Assembly: GCF_014648695.1 (NCBI RefSeq)
Contig: NZ_BMRP01000001.1
Location: forward strand, 441,144 to 484,886
Source: Streptomyces albospinus
GTDB lineage: Bacteria > Actinomycetota > Actinomycetes > Streptomycetales > Streptomycetaceae
DNA: 43,743 bases
Reading direction: 5' to 3'
The notes under the pieces are model-generated. The model did not search any database. It saw nothing but the letters and a program-made list of their open reading frames with translations, and was not told where the DNA came from. Shown here piece by piece: positions 16,061 to 25,159 of the stretch (positions are counted from its first letter, which is position 1; each line of letters opens with the position of its first letter). A program made the position numbers and the translations under genes.

Positions 16061-16999
16061 TCAGCGCGACTGCTGGGCGGGCACGCCGCGGGTGATGGAC
16101 TCCTCGTCGCCCGGCGCACCGGCCGCGGCCACCGCCGCGCCGGTCAGCGTCGCCAGCATCTCGCGGACGTTGGTCAGCTGCGCGTTGATCGAGTCGCGGC
16201 GGTTGGTGAGCGCCGCCAGCTCGCGCTCCGATTCGCTGCGGATCCGGTCGGCCTTGGCGTTGGCGTCCGCCACGATGTCCTCGGCCTGGCGCTGCGCGGT
16301 CTCCACCGTCTGACGGGCCCGGCGCTCCGCGTCCGTCCGCAGCTTCTCGGCCTCCAGGCGGAGCTGCTCGGCGCGGTGCTCGATCTCCGCCAGCCGCTTC
16401 TCGGCCTTGGCCTGACGTGAGGCCAGATCGCGCTCGGACTGCTCACGGCGCTTGGCCAGGTTGGTCTCGAAGTCCGCGGCGGCCTGGGCGGCCTTGGCGC
16501 GGGTCTCCTCGAAGAGGGAGTCCGCCTCCTCCCGCTTGGACTGGGCGTCCTTCTGCGCCTCGGCGCGCAGGGTGGACGCCTCGCCCTTGGCCTTCTCGAC
16601 GATCCTGGCGCCCTCGTCCTCGGCCTTCGCCTTGCGCTCGGCGGCGAACTGCTCGGCGTCGTTACGGACCTGCTGGGCGGCCGACTCGGCCAGCTCGCGA
16701 TGCTGCTCGGCAGCCCGACGAGCCTCCTCGCGCAGGTCCTTGGCCTCCTCCTCGGCGAGACGGAGGATCTTCTCGACGCGCGCGCCGAGGCCCGCGTAGG
16801 ACGGCTCGGCGTCATTGACCTGAGCCTGGGCGTTCTGCGTTTCGAGGTGCAGTTCCTCGATGCGCTTCTCCAGCGAGGTGATACGGGCCAGCGCGCTGTC
16901 GCGGTCCGCGACGAGCTTCGTAATGCGGTCATCCACCTGACCGCGGTCGTACCCACGCCGCACGAGCTCGAAGCCGAAGGGGGAGGAAGTGTCGCTCAT
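16061..16999 (-). CDS. filP: FilP, intermediate-filament-like coiled-coil protein
   Basis: A 312-residue coiled-coil protein. FilP forms cytoplasmic filaments behind the hyphal tip, interacts with DivIVA and gives hyphae mechanical stiffness. The N-terminus carries a DivIVA-like motif (FGFELVRRGYDRGQVDDRI, residues 8-26). Residues 28-50 form a short coil, and residues 75-285 a long rod of Glu/Ala/Arg-rich hendecads with repeated RxEAE motifs. The C-terminus is a short Ala/Gly tail. Length matches S. coelicolor FilP (about 310). It lies 114 bp downstream of scy on the same strand, as in other Streptomyces. The ATG at 16999 has a modest AGGAA site upstream. Confidence 0.95.
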   Translation of the reverse strand: MSDTSSPFGFELVRRGYDRGQVDDRITKLVADRDSALARITSLEKRIEELHLETQNAQAQVNDAEPSYAGLGARVEKILRLAEEEAKDLREEARRAAEQHRELAESAAQQVRNDAEQFAAERKAKAEDEGARIVEKAKGEASTLRAEAQKDAQSKREEADSLFEETRAKAAQAAADFETNLAKRREQSERDLASRQAKAEKRLAEIEHRAEQLRLEAEKLRTDAERRARQTVETAQRQAEDIVADANAKADRIRSESERELAALTNRRDSINAQLTNVREMLATLTGAAVAAAGAPGDEESITRGVPAQQSR

Positions 17000-17039
17000 G
17001 GGGTTCCTGTCGAAAGAGACCGGTGAGGTGATAAGGAGA

Positions 17040-17066
17040 ATCCTAGGGGTCTTAACGGCGTGTCAT
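17040..17066 (-). promoter_or_regulatory. Possible filP promoter in the scy-filP gap
   Basis: Minus-strand ATGACA (17061-17066) and TAGGAT (17040-17045) are separated by 15 nt, which is short for a vegetative promoter. If used, the 5' leader of filP would be about 35 nt. The gap (17000-17113) is unusually AT-rich for this window. Confidence 0.3.
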
Positions 17067-17113
17067 CGAGTCATTGCGCGTTTGAAGTGGAGAATGACCC
17101 CTCATTTGAGTGG

Positions 17114-20100
17114 CTACCCTTCGGACTGCTTGCCACTCGAACGAGTTGCGCCCGCTCCCGCGGCGGCCTTCACACCCCCGCCCTTGCCGTCCGCGCCCCC
17201 TGCGGGGGCCTCGAACGACTCCAGCGCCTCCAGAACGTCCTGAACTCGGGAGATTTCGGCGTTGATGTCCTCGCGGCGGCGCACCAGGACCTCCAGCTCG
17301 TGCTTGCCCTCCTCCACGATCCGGGTGGCCTCCTGCTCGGCCTCCGTACGCATCCGCTCCGCGTCGCGCACCGCCTCGGCCTTCTTGTTCTCGGCCTCCT
17401 TGATGAGGCCCTCGGCCTTCTTGACCGCCGAGATCCGGACCTTGCTCGCCTCGCTGTTCGCGTCGGACATCATCCGGTCGGCCTTCTCCTCGGCCTCCAC
17501 CTGCTGCGCGGTGGCCTGCGCGATGAGCTTGTCGACCCGCTCGCCGGCGTTCTTCATCGTCTCCGCCGACTCCCGGCGGGCCCGTTCGTGCAGCTCCTCG
17601 ACCTCGGACTCGATGCGCACCCGCAGCTCCTCGGCGCGCTCCCTTATGGCCGTGGCGTCCCCGCGAGCCTCGCTCAGCAGCGTGTCGGCGTCCGTACGGG
17701 CCTTCTCCACCCGCGCGTTGCCGTCGTTCGTCGCCTCCCGGACGATCCGCTCGGCCTCCTTGCGGGCGGCCCCGACCATCGTGTCGGCCTGCTCCTCGGC
17801 GCCGGTGGCCGTCTTCAGCGCCTCCTCCTGAGCCTTGGCCATGAGCTGGTCGGCCTGCTCGGCGGCGTCGCCGCGGCGCTTGGCCGCGTCCTTGCGGGCC
17901 TCGTCCAGCAGCCGGTCGGCCTCCTCCTGTGCCTCGGTCCTGGTCCGCTCGGCAGCCGCCTCGGCGTCCTCCCGGACCTTCGCGGACTCGCTGCGGGTGC
18001 GGGTGGCGTGCTCCTGCGCGGCGGCGACCGTCTCGGCCGCCTCGGTGCGCAGCCGGTCCGCCTCCGCGGTGGCCGTGGCGATCATCCGGTCCGCCTGCTC
18101 GCGGGCGTCCGCCCGGGTGCGGTCCGCCTCCCGCTCGGCGTCCGCGGTCCGCTCCGCCGCCTCCGAACGCAGCCGCTCGGCCTCGCCGGCGGCCTCCGCC
18201 ACCAGCTCGTCGGCCTGGGTCGCGGCGTCCGCACGCGTCTTGTTGGCCGCCTTGCGCGCCTCGTCGCCGGTGCGCTCCGCGTCCGTACGGGCGCTCTCCA
18301 GCACCTCGGCGGCCTCGGCCCGCAGCCGCTCGGCGGCGTCGGTGGCCTCCGCGACCATCGTCTGCGCCTGCTGCTCGCCCTCCGCGCGCAGCCGGTCGGC
18401 GGCCTCCTGGCCCTCCCGGACGGCACGGTCCGCGTCGTCCTGCGCCGAAGACGTCAGCTCGGTGGCCTCGGTGACGATCCGTTCTGCCTCCGTGCGCGCC
18501 TCGGCGACCAGCCGGTCGGCCTGCTCGGCGGCGTCCGACCGCATCCGGTTCGCGTCGTCCCGTGCATCGGCCCGGGTCCGCGCCGCGTCCTGCTCCGCCG
18601 ACGCCAGCGCGTCCGACGCGTCGGTACGCAGCTGCTGCGCCTTCGCCGTGGCGTCCGCGACCAGCTTGTCGGCCTGTGCGGTGGCTTCGGTGACGAGCCG
18701 GTCGGCCTGTTCGGCGGCTTCGGTGCGGGCGGCGTTGGCGTCCCGCCGGGCCTCGTCCAGGACGTCCGCGGCCTCGGTCCGCAGCCGCTCGGCCTCCTCG
18801 ATGGCCTCCGAAACCGTCCGCTCCGCAAGGGACTTCGCGGCCTCCGACGACTCCTGCGCGTCCCGCCGCACCCGCGCCGCGTCCTCCGACGCGCGCTCGC
18901 GCTCGGCATAGGCGTCCGCGCGGACCCGGTCGGCCTCCTCCTGCGCCTCGGACCTGGTCCGCTCGGCGGCGTGCTCGGCCGCCGAACGCAGCCCGGCGAT
19001 CTCCTCGCCGGCCTGCTCGTGCAGCCCCGCGACCGCGTCGCGCACCTGCTGCGCGGTCTGCTCGGCCGCCGCCACCAGCTCGCCGGCCCGCCGGTCCGCC
19101 TCCTCGACCAGCCGCTCGGCCTCCGCCTGCGCCTCGCTCACCCGCGTACGGGCCGACGCCAGCAGCTCCTCGCTCTGCTCCCGCGCCGCGGTGCGCTCCT
19201 GGTGGGCCTCCTCGCGGGCCTCGCCCAGCAGCTGCTCGGCCTCCCGGCGCCGCCGCGCGGCCTCCTCCTGGGCCTCGGCGAGCGCCTGCGCCGCCTCCGT
19301 GCCGGTGCGCTCCGCGGCAGCCGCCGCCTCCGCACGCACCCGGTCCGCGGTCTCCTGCGCCTCCGCCTTCAGCCGCTCCGCCTCGGCGGACGCCTCGCCG
19401 CGCAGCCGTACGGACACCGCCTCGGCCTCGGAACGTGCTGCCGAGGCGTCCTCGGCGGCCTCCGCGCGCAGCCGCTCGGTCTCCTCCTCGGCCTGCTGCG
19501 CCAGCGACCGCCGGCGCTCCGCGGCCTCCGCCTTGAGCCGGGCCGCCTCCTCCTGCGTCTCCCGGCGCAGCTGCTCGGCCTCCGCGCGGGCCTCGCGCAG
19601 CGCCTCCTCGGCGGCGGCGACCCGGTCCTCGGCCTCGCCGCGCAGCCGGTCCAGTTCGGCCTGCGCCTCGGCCCGCCGCTCCTCGGTGGCCTCCTCGGCC
19701 TCCGCGCGCAGCGCCGCGGCGCTCTTCTCCGCCTCGGACGTCAGCTCCTCGGCGGCCTGGGTGCCCTCCAGCAGCAGCTGTTCGGCCTCCGCACGGGCCC
19801 GCTCCAGCGCCTCCTCGGCCTGCCGGCGCAGCCCCGAGGCCCGCTCGATGGCCTCCGTCCGCACCCGCTCGCTCTCCGCGACCGCGCCCGAACGGGTCTC
19901 CTCGGCACCGGACTTGGCCTTGGCCAGCAGCTCCTCGGCGGTACCGGCCGCCTCCTCGATCTGCTGAACGGCCTCCCGGCGCGCCTCACCGCGGATCCGC
20001 TCGCCCTCGGCGACCGCGTCCGCCCGCAGCTGCTCCGCCTCGCCGCGCAGCCGCCGTGCCTCCTCCTGGAGTTCGACGGTCTTGGCGCGGTACTCCTTGG

Positions 20101-21376
20101 TGTCGTCCTTCGCCGCGCCCTTGAGCTGCGCCGCGGTGTCGTGCGCCTCCTCGCGCAGCCGGTCCGCCTCGGACTCGGCCTCCCTGCGGAGCCGTTCGGC
20201 TTCCTCGGCGGCGGCCTTCGTGGTGGCCTTGGCGTCCTCGGACGCCTTGGTCAGCACCTCCTCGGCGGTCCGCGCCGCCTTCGCCAGCTGCGCCGCGGAA
20301 TCCTCCGCCACCTTGGACCGCGCGGAGTCCTGCGCCTCGGCGAGCAGCCGATCGGACTCCGCCCGCGCGTCCGCCCGCAGTTGCTCGGCCTCCGCCTTGA
20401 GCGCCTCGGCCTCCTTGGTGGCCTCCCCCACCAGCCGGGCGATCTCCGCCTTGGCCGTACGGGTGCGCTGCTCGTTCTCCGACTCGGTGGCCGACAGCCG
20501 CTTGGTGGCGGACTGCTGCGCCTCCTCGACCAGCTTCTCCGCCTCGGCGCGCGCCTCGCGCAGCGCGGTGTCCGCCTCCTTGACCCGGGCCTCGGCGGTA
20601 CGGGTCAGCTCCGCGGCCTGCCGGCGGGCCTCCTCCGACTCGCTGCCGGCCGTGGTGCGCAGCTGCTCGGCCTGGTCGGTGGCCTCCTGGGCCTGGTTGG
20701 AGGCGGCGTTCAGCAGCCGCTCGGCGTCCGTACGCGCCCGGCGCAGGATGGATTCCGCTTCGGCCCGGGCCTCTTCGGCCTCGGTGCCCAGCCGCTCGCG
20801 GGCCCGCTCGGCCAGCCGCTGCGCCTCGGCGCGCGCGGACGCCAGCGCCTGCTCGGCCTCCGCCCGGGACTCCTCCATCAGGCGGCGGGCCTGCGACTCC
20901 GTACGGGCGCGCAGCTGCTCGGCCCAGGCGACGTTCTCGTTGACGTGCGATTCGACGGTCTGGCGGCGCTCGTTGAGCTCCTCGTCCAGCCGCTGCCGGC
21001 GGCCGACCGCCTCGGAGTGCAGCTCGGCCTCCAGCCGGGCCTGCCGCTCGGCCTGCTCCTGGAGCAGCCGCTGGGTCTGCGCCCGCGCCTCGCGCAGCTC
21101 CCGCTCGGCGTCCGAACGCAGCTGGTCGGCCTGGATCTGCGCGTTGCGCAGCAGCTGTTCGGCCTGGTGGCTGATGTTGTCGTAGGCAGGGCGGGTCGCG
21201 AGGTTGCGGCGCGCCTCGTGGAGCTTGGCGCGCAACACCTCGACCTGATAGCCGAGGTCGTCGGCGTGCTGGACGGCCTTGTCCCGCTCGGTCTTCAGCC
21301 GCTCCATCTCGGCTTCGAACTGAGAGAGGTGGTCGGCCTCAGCCCACTTACGCTCCTGGCGTTCGTTGCCCCGCAC
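17114..21376 (-). CDS. scy: Scy, giant coiled-coil polarisome organiser
   Basis: A 1420-residue, almost wholly coiled-coil protein. In Streptomyces, Scy is a scaffold that gathers DivIVA and FilP at hyphal tips and controls branching and polar growth. A short N-terminal region (1-25) precedes conventional heptads (SQFEAEMERLKTERDKAV..., about 18-60). Then comes the hendecad/51-residue repeat rod typical of the family, with very regular RAEAEEQADRLVxEA-like units through to about residue 1370. A short Gly/Ala/Lys tail ends the protein. S. coelicolor Scy is about 1330 residues, so this copy is roughly 90 longer, consistent with extra rod repeats. The start is a GTG at 21376. The complementary strand is also open for 1519 codons, an artefact of the repetitive composition. 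Confidence 0.95.
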   Translation of the reverse strand: MRGNERQERKWAEADHLSQFEAEMERLKTERDKAVQHADDLGYQVEVLRAKLHEARRNLATRPAYDNISHQAEQLLRNAQIQADQLRSDAERELREARAQTQRLLQEQAERQARLEAELHSEAVGRRQRLDEELNERRQTVESHVNENVAWAEQLRARTESQARRLMEESRAEAEQALASARAEAQRLAERARERLGTEAEEARAEAESILRRARTDAERLLNAASNQAQEATDQAEQLRTTAGSESEEARRQAAELTRTAEARVKEADTALREARAEAEKLVEEAQQSATKRLSATESENEQRTRTAKAEIARLVGEATKEAEALKAEAEQLRADARAESDRLLAEAQDSARSKVAEDSAAQLAKAARTAEEVLTKASEDAKATTKAAAEEAERLRREAESEADRLREEAHDTAAQLKGAAKDDTKEYRAKTVELQEEARRLRGEAEQLRADAVAEGERIRGEARREAVQQIEEAAGTAEELLAKAKSGAEETRSGAVAESERVRTEAIERASGLRRQAEEALERARAEAEQLLLEGTQAAEELTSEAEKSAAALRAEAEEATEERRAEAQAELDRLRGEAEDRVAAAEEALREARAEAEQLRRETQEEAARLKAEAAERRRSLAQQAEEETERLRAEAAEDASAARSEAEAVSVRLRGEASAEAERLKAEAQETADRVRAEAAAAAERTGTEAAQALAEAQEEAARRRREAEQLLGEAREEAHQERTAAREQSEELLASARTRVSEAQAEAERLVEEADRRAGELVAAAEQTAQQVRDAVAGLHEQAGEEIAGLRSAAEHAAERTRSEAQEEADRVRADAYAERERASEDAARVRRDAQESSEAAKSLAERTVSEAIEEAERLRTEAADVLDEARRDANAARTEAAEQADRLVTEATAQADKLVADATAKAQQLRTDASDALASAEQDAARTRADARDDANRMRSDAAEQADRLVAEARTEAERIVTEATELTSSAQDDADRAVREGQEAADRLRAEGEQQAQTMVAEATDAAERLRAEAAEVLESARTDAERTGDEARKAANKTRADAATQADELVAEAAGEAERLRSEAAERTADAEREADRTRADAREQADRMIATATAEADRLRTEAAETVAAAQEHATRTRSESAKVREDAEAAAERTRTEAQEEADRLLDEARKDAAKRRGDAAEQADQLMAKAQEEALKTATGAEEQADTMVGAARKEAERIVREATNDGNARVEKARTDADTLLSEARGDATAIRERAEELRVRIESEVEELHERARRESAETMKNAGERVDKLIAQATAQQVEAEEKADRMMSDANSEASKVRISAVKKAEGLIKEAENKKAEAVRDAERMRTEAEQEATRIVEEGKHELEVLVRRREDINAEISRVQDVLEALESFEAPAGGADGKGGGVKAAAGAGATRSSGKQSEG

Positions 21377-21584
21377 TGCGCGGTCCCATCCGTCCCCTGG
21401 TCATGGTGGCGGCCGGCTCCGGTCCTGCAATGCGCGTCCCGTACACGTCCTGTCGTACCCGACTCGCACCCATCGGAGCTGACCCTTCCGAAGAAATGGT
21501 GTCAGATCATCGGCAGAGTATGGACCGAGCCCCATTCCCGTACCCCGGCCGAAGCTGCACTCTACCGGCCGGGGAAGGCGAAGG

Positions 21585-22025
21585 TCAGTGGTCAGTCGCG
21601 GCGGGGGGCGCTGCGGTGACGAGTTCGGTGAGTACGCCGTGGCAGTCCTTGGGGTGCAGGAAGGTGATCCGCGAGCCCATCGAACCCGTCCTGGGCTCGT
21701 CGTAGAGGACCCGGACGCCCTTGTTCCGGATGGCGTCGGAGGCCCCGTCGACATCGGCCGTACCGAACGCGATGTGGTGCACGCCCTCGCCGTTCTTGGC
21801 CAGCCACTTGCCGACCGCGGAGTCCTCGCGGGTGGGCTCCAGCAGCTGGAGATAGGACGCCCCGCCGTCCGACGTCTCGTTGATTTTGAGCATGGCCTCC
21901 CGAACGCCCTGCTCCTCGTTGACCTCGGAATGGAACACCTCGAAGCCATACGTGGCACGGTAGAACTCGACGGTCTTGTCGAGGTCGAAACAGGCGATCC
22001 CGATGTGGTCGATTCGCGTCAGCAT
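21585..22025 (-). CDS. mce: Methylmalonyl-CoA epimerase
   Basis: A 146-residue vicinal-oxygen-chelate enzyme interconverting (2R)- and (2S)-methylmalonyl-CoA. Metal ligands align with the P. shermanii enzyme: H7 (RIDHIGIA), Q60 (SYLQLLEP), H84 (GVHHIAFG) and E134 (VLTELV), with matching 53- and 50-residue spacings at either end. The frame is open 17 codons further upstream, but the family starts at MLTRIDHIGIA, giving the ATG at 22025. It diverges from the thiolase gene. The enzyme feeds mutases needing the R epimer and polyketide extender pools needing the S epimer. Confidence 0.95.
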   Translation of the reverse strand: MLTRIDHIGIACFDLDKTVEFYRATYGFEVFHSEVNEEQGVREAMLKINETSDGGASYLQLLEPTREDSAVGKWLAKNGEGVHHIAFGTADVDGASDAIRNKGVRVLYDEPRTGSMGSRITFLHPKDCHGVLTELVTAAPPAATDH

Positions 22026-22162
22026 GGCTCCAGTGCACCCCCCGCACGGCTGGTTACGCAACGTGCGCGCGATCACACTTGCTTGCCGGTGACCCGGCGG
22101 CTACCCCTCAGTACATTGACGGGAACCCTCGTTAACTTCCCTGCAAAGGAAGGCCGCACCGT

Positions 22163-23365
22163 ATGTCTGCAAACAACGGCACCACCTCAGTGATCGTGGC
22201 CGGAGCGCGTACCCCCATGGGCCGGCTCCTGGGGTCCCTGCGGACCTTCTCCGGCGCCGACCTCGGCGGCGTGGCCATCAAGGCGGCGCTGGACCGGGCC
22301 GGTATCGGCGGCGACCAGGTGCAGTACGTGATCATGGGCCAGGTGCTCCAGGCCGGGGCGGGGCAGATCCCGGCGCGCCAGGCCGCGGTCAAGGCCGGCA
22401 TCCCCATGAACGTCCCCGCGCTGACCGTCAACAAGGTCTGCCTCTCCGGCCTCGACGCGATCGCGCTGGCCGACCAGCTCATCCGCGCGGGCGAGTTCGA
22501 CGTCGTCGTCGCCGGCGGCCAGGAGTCCATGACCAACGCCCCGCACCTGCTGCCGAAGTCCCGCGAGGGCTTCAAGTACGGCGCGGTGGAGATGCTCGAC
22601 GCGATGGCGCACGACGGCCTCACGGACGCCTTCGAGAACATCGCGATGGGCGAGTCGACCGAGAAGCACAACACCCGCCTCGGCATCGGCCGCCCCGAGC
22701 AGGACGAGATCGCCGCGCTCTCCCACCAGCGGGCCGCCGCCGCGCAGAAGAACGGCCTGTTCGAGGCCGAGATCACCCCCGTGGAGATCCCGCAGCGCAA
22801 GGGCGACCCGGTCATCTTCAGCAAGGACGAGGGCATCCGCGGCGAGACCACGGCCGAGTCGCTCGGCAAGCTGCGGCCGGCCTTCGCCAAGGACGGCACG
22901 ATCACCGCGGGCACCTCCTCGCAGATCTCCGACGGCGCCGCCGCGGTGGTCGTCATGAGCAAGGCCAAGGCCGAGGAGCTGGGCCTGGAGTGGATCGCCG
23001 AGATCGGCGCGCACGGCAATGTCGCGGGCCCCGACAACTCCCTCCAGTCGCAGCCGTCCAACGCGATCAACCACGCCCTCGGCAAGGAGGGCCTGGCCGT
23101 CGAGGATCTCGACCTGATCGAGATCAACGAGGCGTTCGCGGCGGTCGCCGTGCAGTCAATGAAGGATCTGGGGGTTTCCCCGGAAAAGGTGAATGTCAAC
23201 GGTGGCGCGATCGCGCTGGGGCACCCGATCGGCATGTCCGGCGCCCGTATCGTGCTGCACCTCGCGCTGGAGCTGCGGCGGCGCGGCGGCGGCGTGGGTG
23301 CGGCGGCGCTGTGCGGCGGCGGCGGCCAGGGCGATGCGCTGATCATCCGGGTACCGGGTAAGTAA
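22163..23365 (+). CDS. Acetyl-CoA C-acetyltransferase (thiolase)
   Basis: A 400-residue type II thiolase condensing two acetyl-CoA to acetoacetyl-CoA, or the reverse. The catalytic set is complete: nucleophile C93 ([10 protein letters not shown]), H354 ([10 protein letters not shown]) and C384 (CGGGGQG). [12 protein letters not shown] matches the other conserved block. A strong AAGGAAGG ribosome-binding site lies at 22146-22153. It lies upstream of meaB on the same strand with a 146-bp gap. Together with the dehydrogenase at 3837 it makes 3-hydroxybutyryl-CoA. Confidence 0.96.
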   Translation: MSANNGTTSVIVAGARTPMGRLLGSLRTFSGADLGGVAIKAALDRAGIGGDQVQYVIMGQVLQAGAGQIPARQAAVKAGIPMNVPALTVNKVCLSGLDAIALADQLIRAGEFDVVVAGGQESMTNAPHLLPKSREGFKYGAVEMLDAMAHDGLTDAFENIAMGESTEKHNTRLGIGRPEQDEIAALSHQRAAAAQKNGLFEAEITPVEIPQRKGDPVIFSKDEGIRGETTAESLGKLRPAFAKDGTITAGTSSQISDGAAAVVVMSKAKAEELGLEWIAEIGAHGNVAGPDNSLQSQPSNAINHALGKEGLAVEDLDLIEINEAFAAVAVQSMKDLGVSPEKVNVNGGAIALGHPIGMSGARIVLHLALELRRRGGGVGAAALCGGGGQGDALIIRVPGK

Positions 23366-23511
23366 GCGATCCGCGCGGAGCGGGTACGGGAAGGAGTCCT
23401 CGCGTACGGGGTACGGGAGGACTGCCTTCGCGAACCGGCGCACCGGGCGCGGAAGCGAGCGCGTACGGGCGGGCCGGACGCGGACGAGCGAGCCGAAGGA
23501 GCCGAGCGGCG

Positions 23512-24471
23512 ATGGTGGACGTCCCCCAGCTGGTGGAACAGGCCCGGCAGGGCCGGCCGAGGGCGGTGGCCCGGCTGATCTCCCTCGTCGAGGGGGCGGC
23601 GCCGGAGCTGCGCGAGGTGATGGCGGCGCTGGCGCCGCTGACCGGTGGTGCGTACGTGGTCGGGCTGACCGGCTCGCCCGGCGTCGGGAAGTCCACCACG
23701 ACGTCCGCGCTGGTGACCGCGTACCGCAAGGCGGGCAAACGGGTCGGCGTGCTCGCCGTCGACCCGTCGTCGCCGTTCTCCGGGGGCGCGCTGCTCGGCG
23801 ACCGGGTGCGGATGAGCGAGCACGCGTCGGATCCGGGCGTCTACATCCGCTCGATGGCCACCCGCGGCCATCTGGGCGGGCTGGCGTGGGCGGCGCCGCA
23901 GGCGATCCGGGTGCTGGACGCGGCGGGCTGCGACGTGGTGCTGGTCGAGACGGTCGGCGTCGGGCAGTCGGAGGTGGAGATCGCCTCCCAGGCCGACACC
24001 AGCGTGGTGCTGCTGGCGCCCGGGATGGGCGACGGGATCCAGGCCGCGAAGGCGGGCATCCTGGAGATCGGCGACGTCTACGTGGTCAACAAGGCCGACC
24101 GGGACGGCGCGGACGCCACCGCGCGGGAGCTCAACCACATGCTGGGGCTGGGCGAGGCGCGGGCGCCCGGCGACTGGCGGCCCCCGATCGTGAAGACGGT
24201 GGCGGCGCGCGGTGAGGGCGTCGACGAGGTCGTCGAGGCGCTGGAGAAGCACCGGGCCTGGATGGAGGAGCACGGCGTCCTCGCGCAGCGGCGGCTCGCG
24301 CGGGCGGCCCGCGAGGTCGAGACGATCGCGGTCACCGCGCTGCGGTCGCGGATCGGGGACCTGTCGGGCGACCGCCATGTGGACGCGCTGGCCGAGCGCA
24401 TCGTGGCGGGCGAGACGGACCCGTACCGGGCGGCGGACGAACTGGTGGCGGGCCTGACGTCGGGGGAGTGA
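23512..24471 (+). CDS. meaB: MeaB, G-protein chaperone of methylmalonyl/isobutyryl-CoA mutase
   Basis: A 319-residue P-loop GTPase that guards B12-dependent acyl-CoA mutases, gating cofactor delivery and release of damaged cobalamin. Motifs: G1 GSPGVGKS (54-61), VDPSSPFSGGALLGDR, switch-like VETVGVGQSE and G4 NKAD. Length and ends match bacterial MeaB/ArgK. The ATG at 23512 follows a GAAGGAGCC site. The likely clients are IcmA (32037) and methylmalonyl-CoA mutase, whose gene is not in the window. A terminator hairpin follows 30 bp after the stop. Confidence 0.96.
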   Translation: MVDVPQLVEQARQGRPRAVARLISLVEGAAPELREVMAALAPLTGGAYVVGLTGSPGVGKSTTTSALVTAYRKAGKRVGVLAVDPSSPFSGGALLGDRVRMSEHASDPGVYIRSMATRGHLGGLAWAAPQAIRVLDAAGCDVVLVETVGVGQSEVEIASQADTSVVLLAPGMGDGIQAAKAGILEIGDVYVVNKADRDGADATARELNHMLGLGEARAPGDWRPPIVKTVAARGEGVDEVVEALEKHRAWMEEHGVLAQRRLARAAREVETIAVTALRSRIGDLSGDRHVDALAERIVAGETDPYRAADELVAGLTSGE

Positions 24472-24499
24472 CCCGGACCCGGCGGCCCGCTGCGGTCGC

Positions 24500-24548
24500 G
24501 GTCCGGTCGCGGGCCGGCGCTCCCAGGGCGCCGGCCCGCGACCGGATC
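24500..24548. terminator. Bidirectional terminator between meaB and marR
   Basis: Arms 24503-24520 and 24528-24545 are a perfect 18-bp inverted repeat with a 7-nt loop; three more pairs (one G-U) extend it to 21 bp. It lies between convergent stop codons. Confidence 0.88.
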
Positions 24549-24556
24549 CGCCGTTG

Positions 24557-25033
24557 CTACAGCGCGCTGCGCCGCTCGCGGAGGTGTTCGGCGACGGGGG
24601 TGAGGGAGGTGCGGAGGGCTTCGAGGTCTTCGGAGGCGAAGAGGTCGATGAAGTGCCTGCGGACCGAGGCGACATGGTGCGGGGCGACCCGGCGCATGGT
24701 GTCCCAGCCCTCGTCCGTGAGGACGGCGTAGAGGCCGCGGCGGTCCGATTCGCAGCTCTCGCGGCGTACCAGCCCGGCGTTCTCCATGCGCGTGATCTGG
24801 TGCGAGAGGCGGCTCTTGGACTGGAGGGTGCTGGCGGCCAGGTCGCTCATCCGCAGCCGGCGGTCCTCGGCCTCGGAGAGGTTGACGAGGATCTCGTAGT
24901 CGTTGTTCGTCAGGCCGAACGGCTGGAGGTCGCGCTCCAGTTGGTGCATCAGCAGTCTGCTGACGTCCAGATGAGTGCGCCAGGCACGCTGCTCCTGGTC
25001 GGTCAGCCAGGGGGTGTCGCTGTCGGTCGTCAT
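24557..25033 (-). CDS. MarR-family transcriptional regulator
   Basis: A 158-residue winged-helix regulator. Dimerisation helices lie at the N- and C-termini; the DNA-binding wing-helix spans about residues 60-115 (LRMSDLAASTLQSKSRLSHQITRMENAGLVRRE... DRRGLYAVLT when split at the wing). One Cys sits in the wing (RESCESDRRG), where some MarR proteins sense oxidants. It begins at an ATG lying 6 nt after a TAGAAT box, so the message appears leaderless. An AT-rich imperfect dyad upstream is a candidate autoregulatory site. Confidence 0.93.
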   Translation of the reverse strand: MTTDSDTPWLTDQEQRAWRTHLDVSRLLMHQLERDLQPFGLTNNDYEILVNLSEAEDRRLRMSDLAASTLQSKSRLSHQITRMENAGLVRRESCESDRRGLYAVLTDEGWDTMRRVAPHHVASVRRHFIDLFASEDLEALRTSLTPVAEHLRERRSAL

Positions 25034-25039
25034 GGATGA

Positions 25040-25074
25040 ATTCTACCCGTGAAAGTTGAATAGTAAATTAATCA
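25040..25074 (-). promoter_or_regulatory. marR promoter: TAGAAT -10 and AT-rich candidate operator
   Basis: TAGAAT (25040-25045, minus strand) is followed by 6 nt and the ATG. Upstream, about 25053-25072, an AT-rich imperfect dyad (TTGAATAGTAAATTAA, plus strand) stands out from the GC-rich surroundings and resembles MarR operators. Confidence 0.5.
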
Positions 25075-25159
25075 TGGCAGTGGTGTGGCGTGACAGACAC
25101 CGGCCGGCCGGGACCGGGCGTTGGTCAGACGTTCGAGGTCACCGTCCGCAGACTACCGT

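Noticed and set aside
18454..18909. Multiple short Arg-rich ORFs inside scy
   Set aside because: Shadow frames of the repeat rod with no start signals.
17060..21619. A 1519-codon plus-strand ORF opposite scy
   Set aside because: It is a mirror of the highly regular Glu/Ala/Arg codon pattern of scy. The predicted product is Leu/Arg/Gly-rich with no family, and FilP/Scy synteny and coiled-coil content support the minus strand.
22116..22127. TTGACGGGAACC shared by the thiolase upstream region and the ABC operon dyad (13896-13907, minus strand)
   Set aside because: A 12-mer match is expected many times by chance in a window of this size, and no -10 is correctly spaced at the thiolase copy.
22132..24675. 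An 847-codon minus-strand ORF opposite thiolase and meaB
   Set aside because: Low-complexity Arg/Ser/Pro composition; thiolase and MeaB catalytic motifs are complete on the plus strand.
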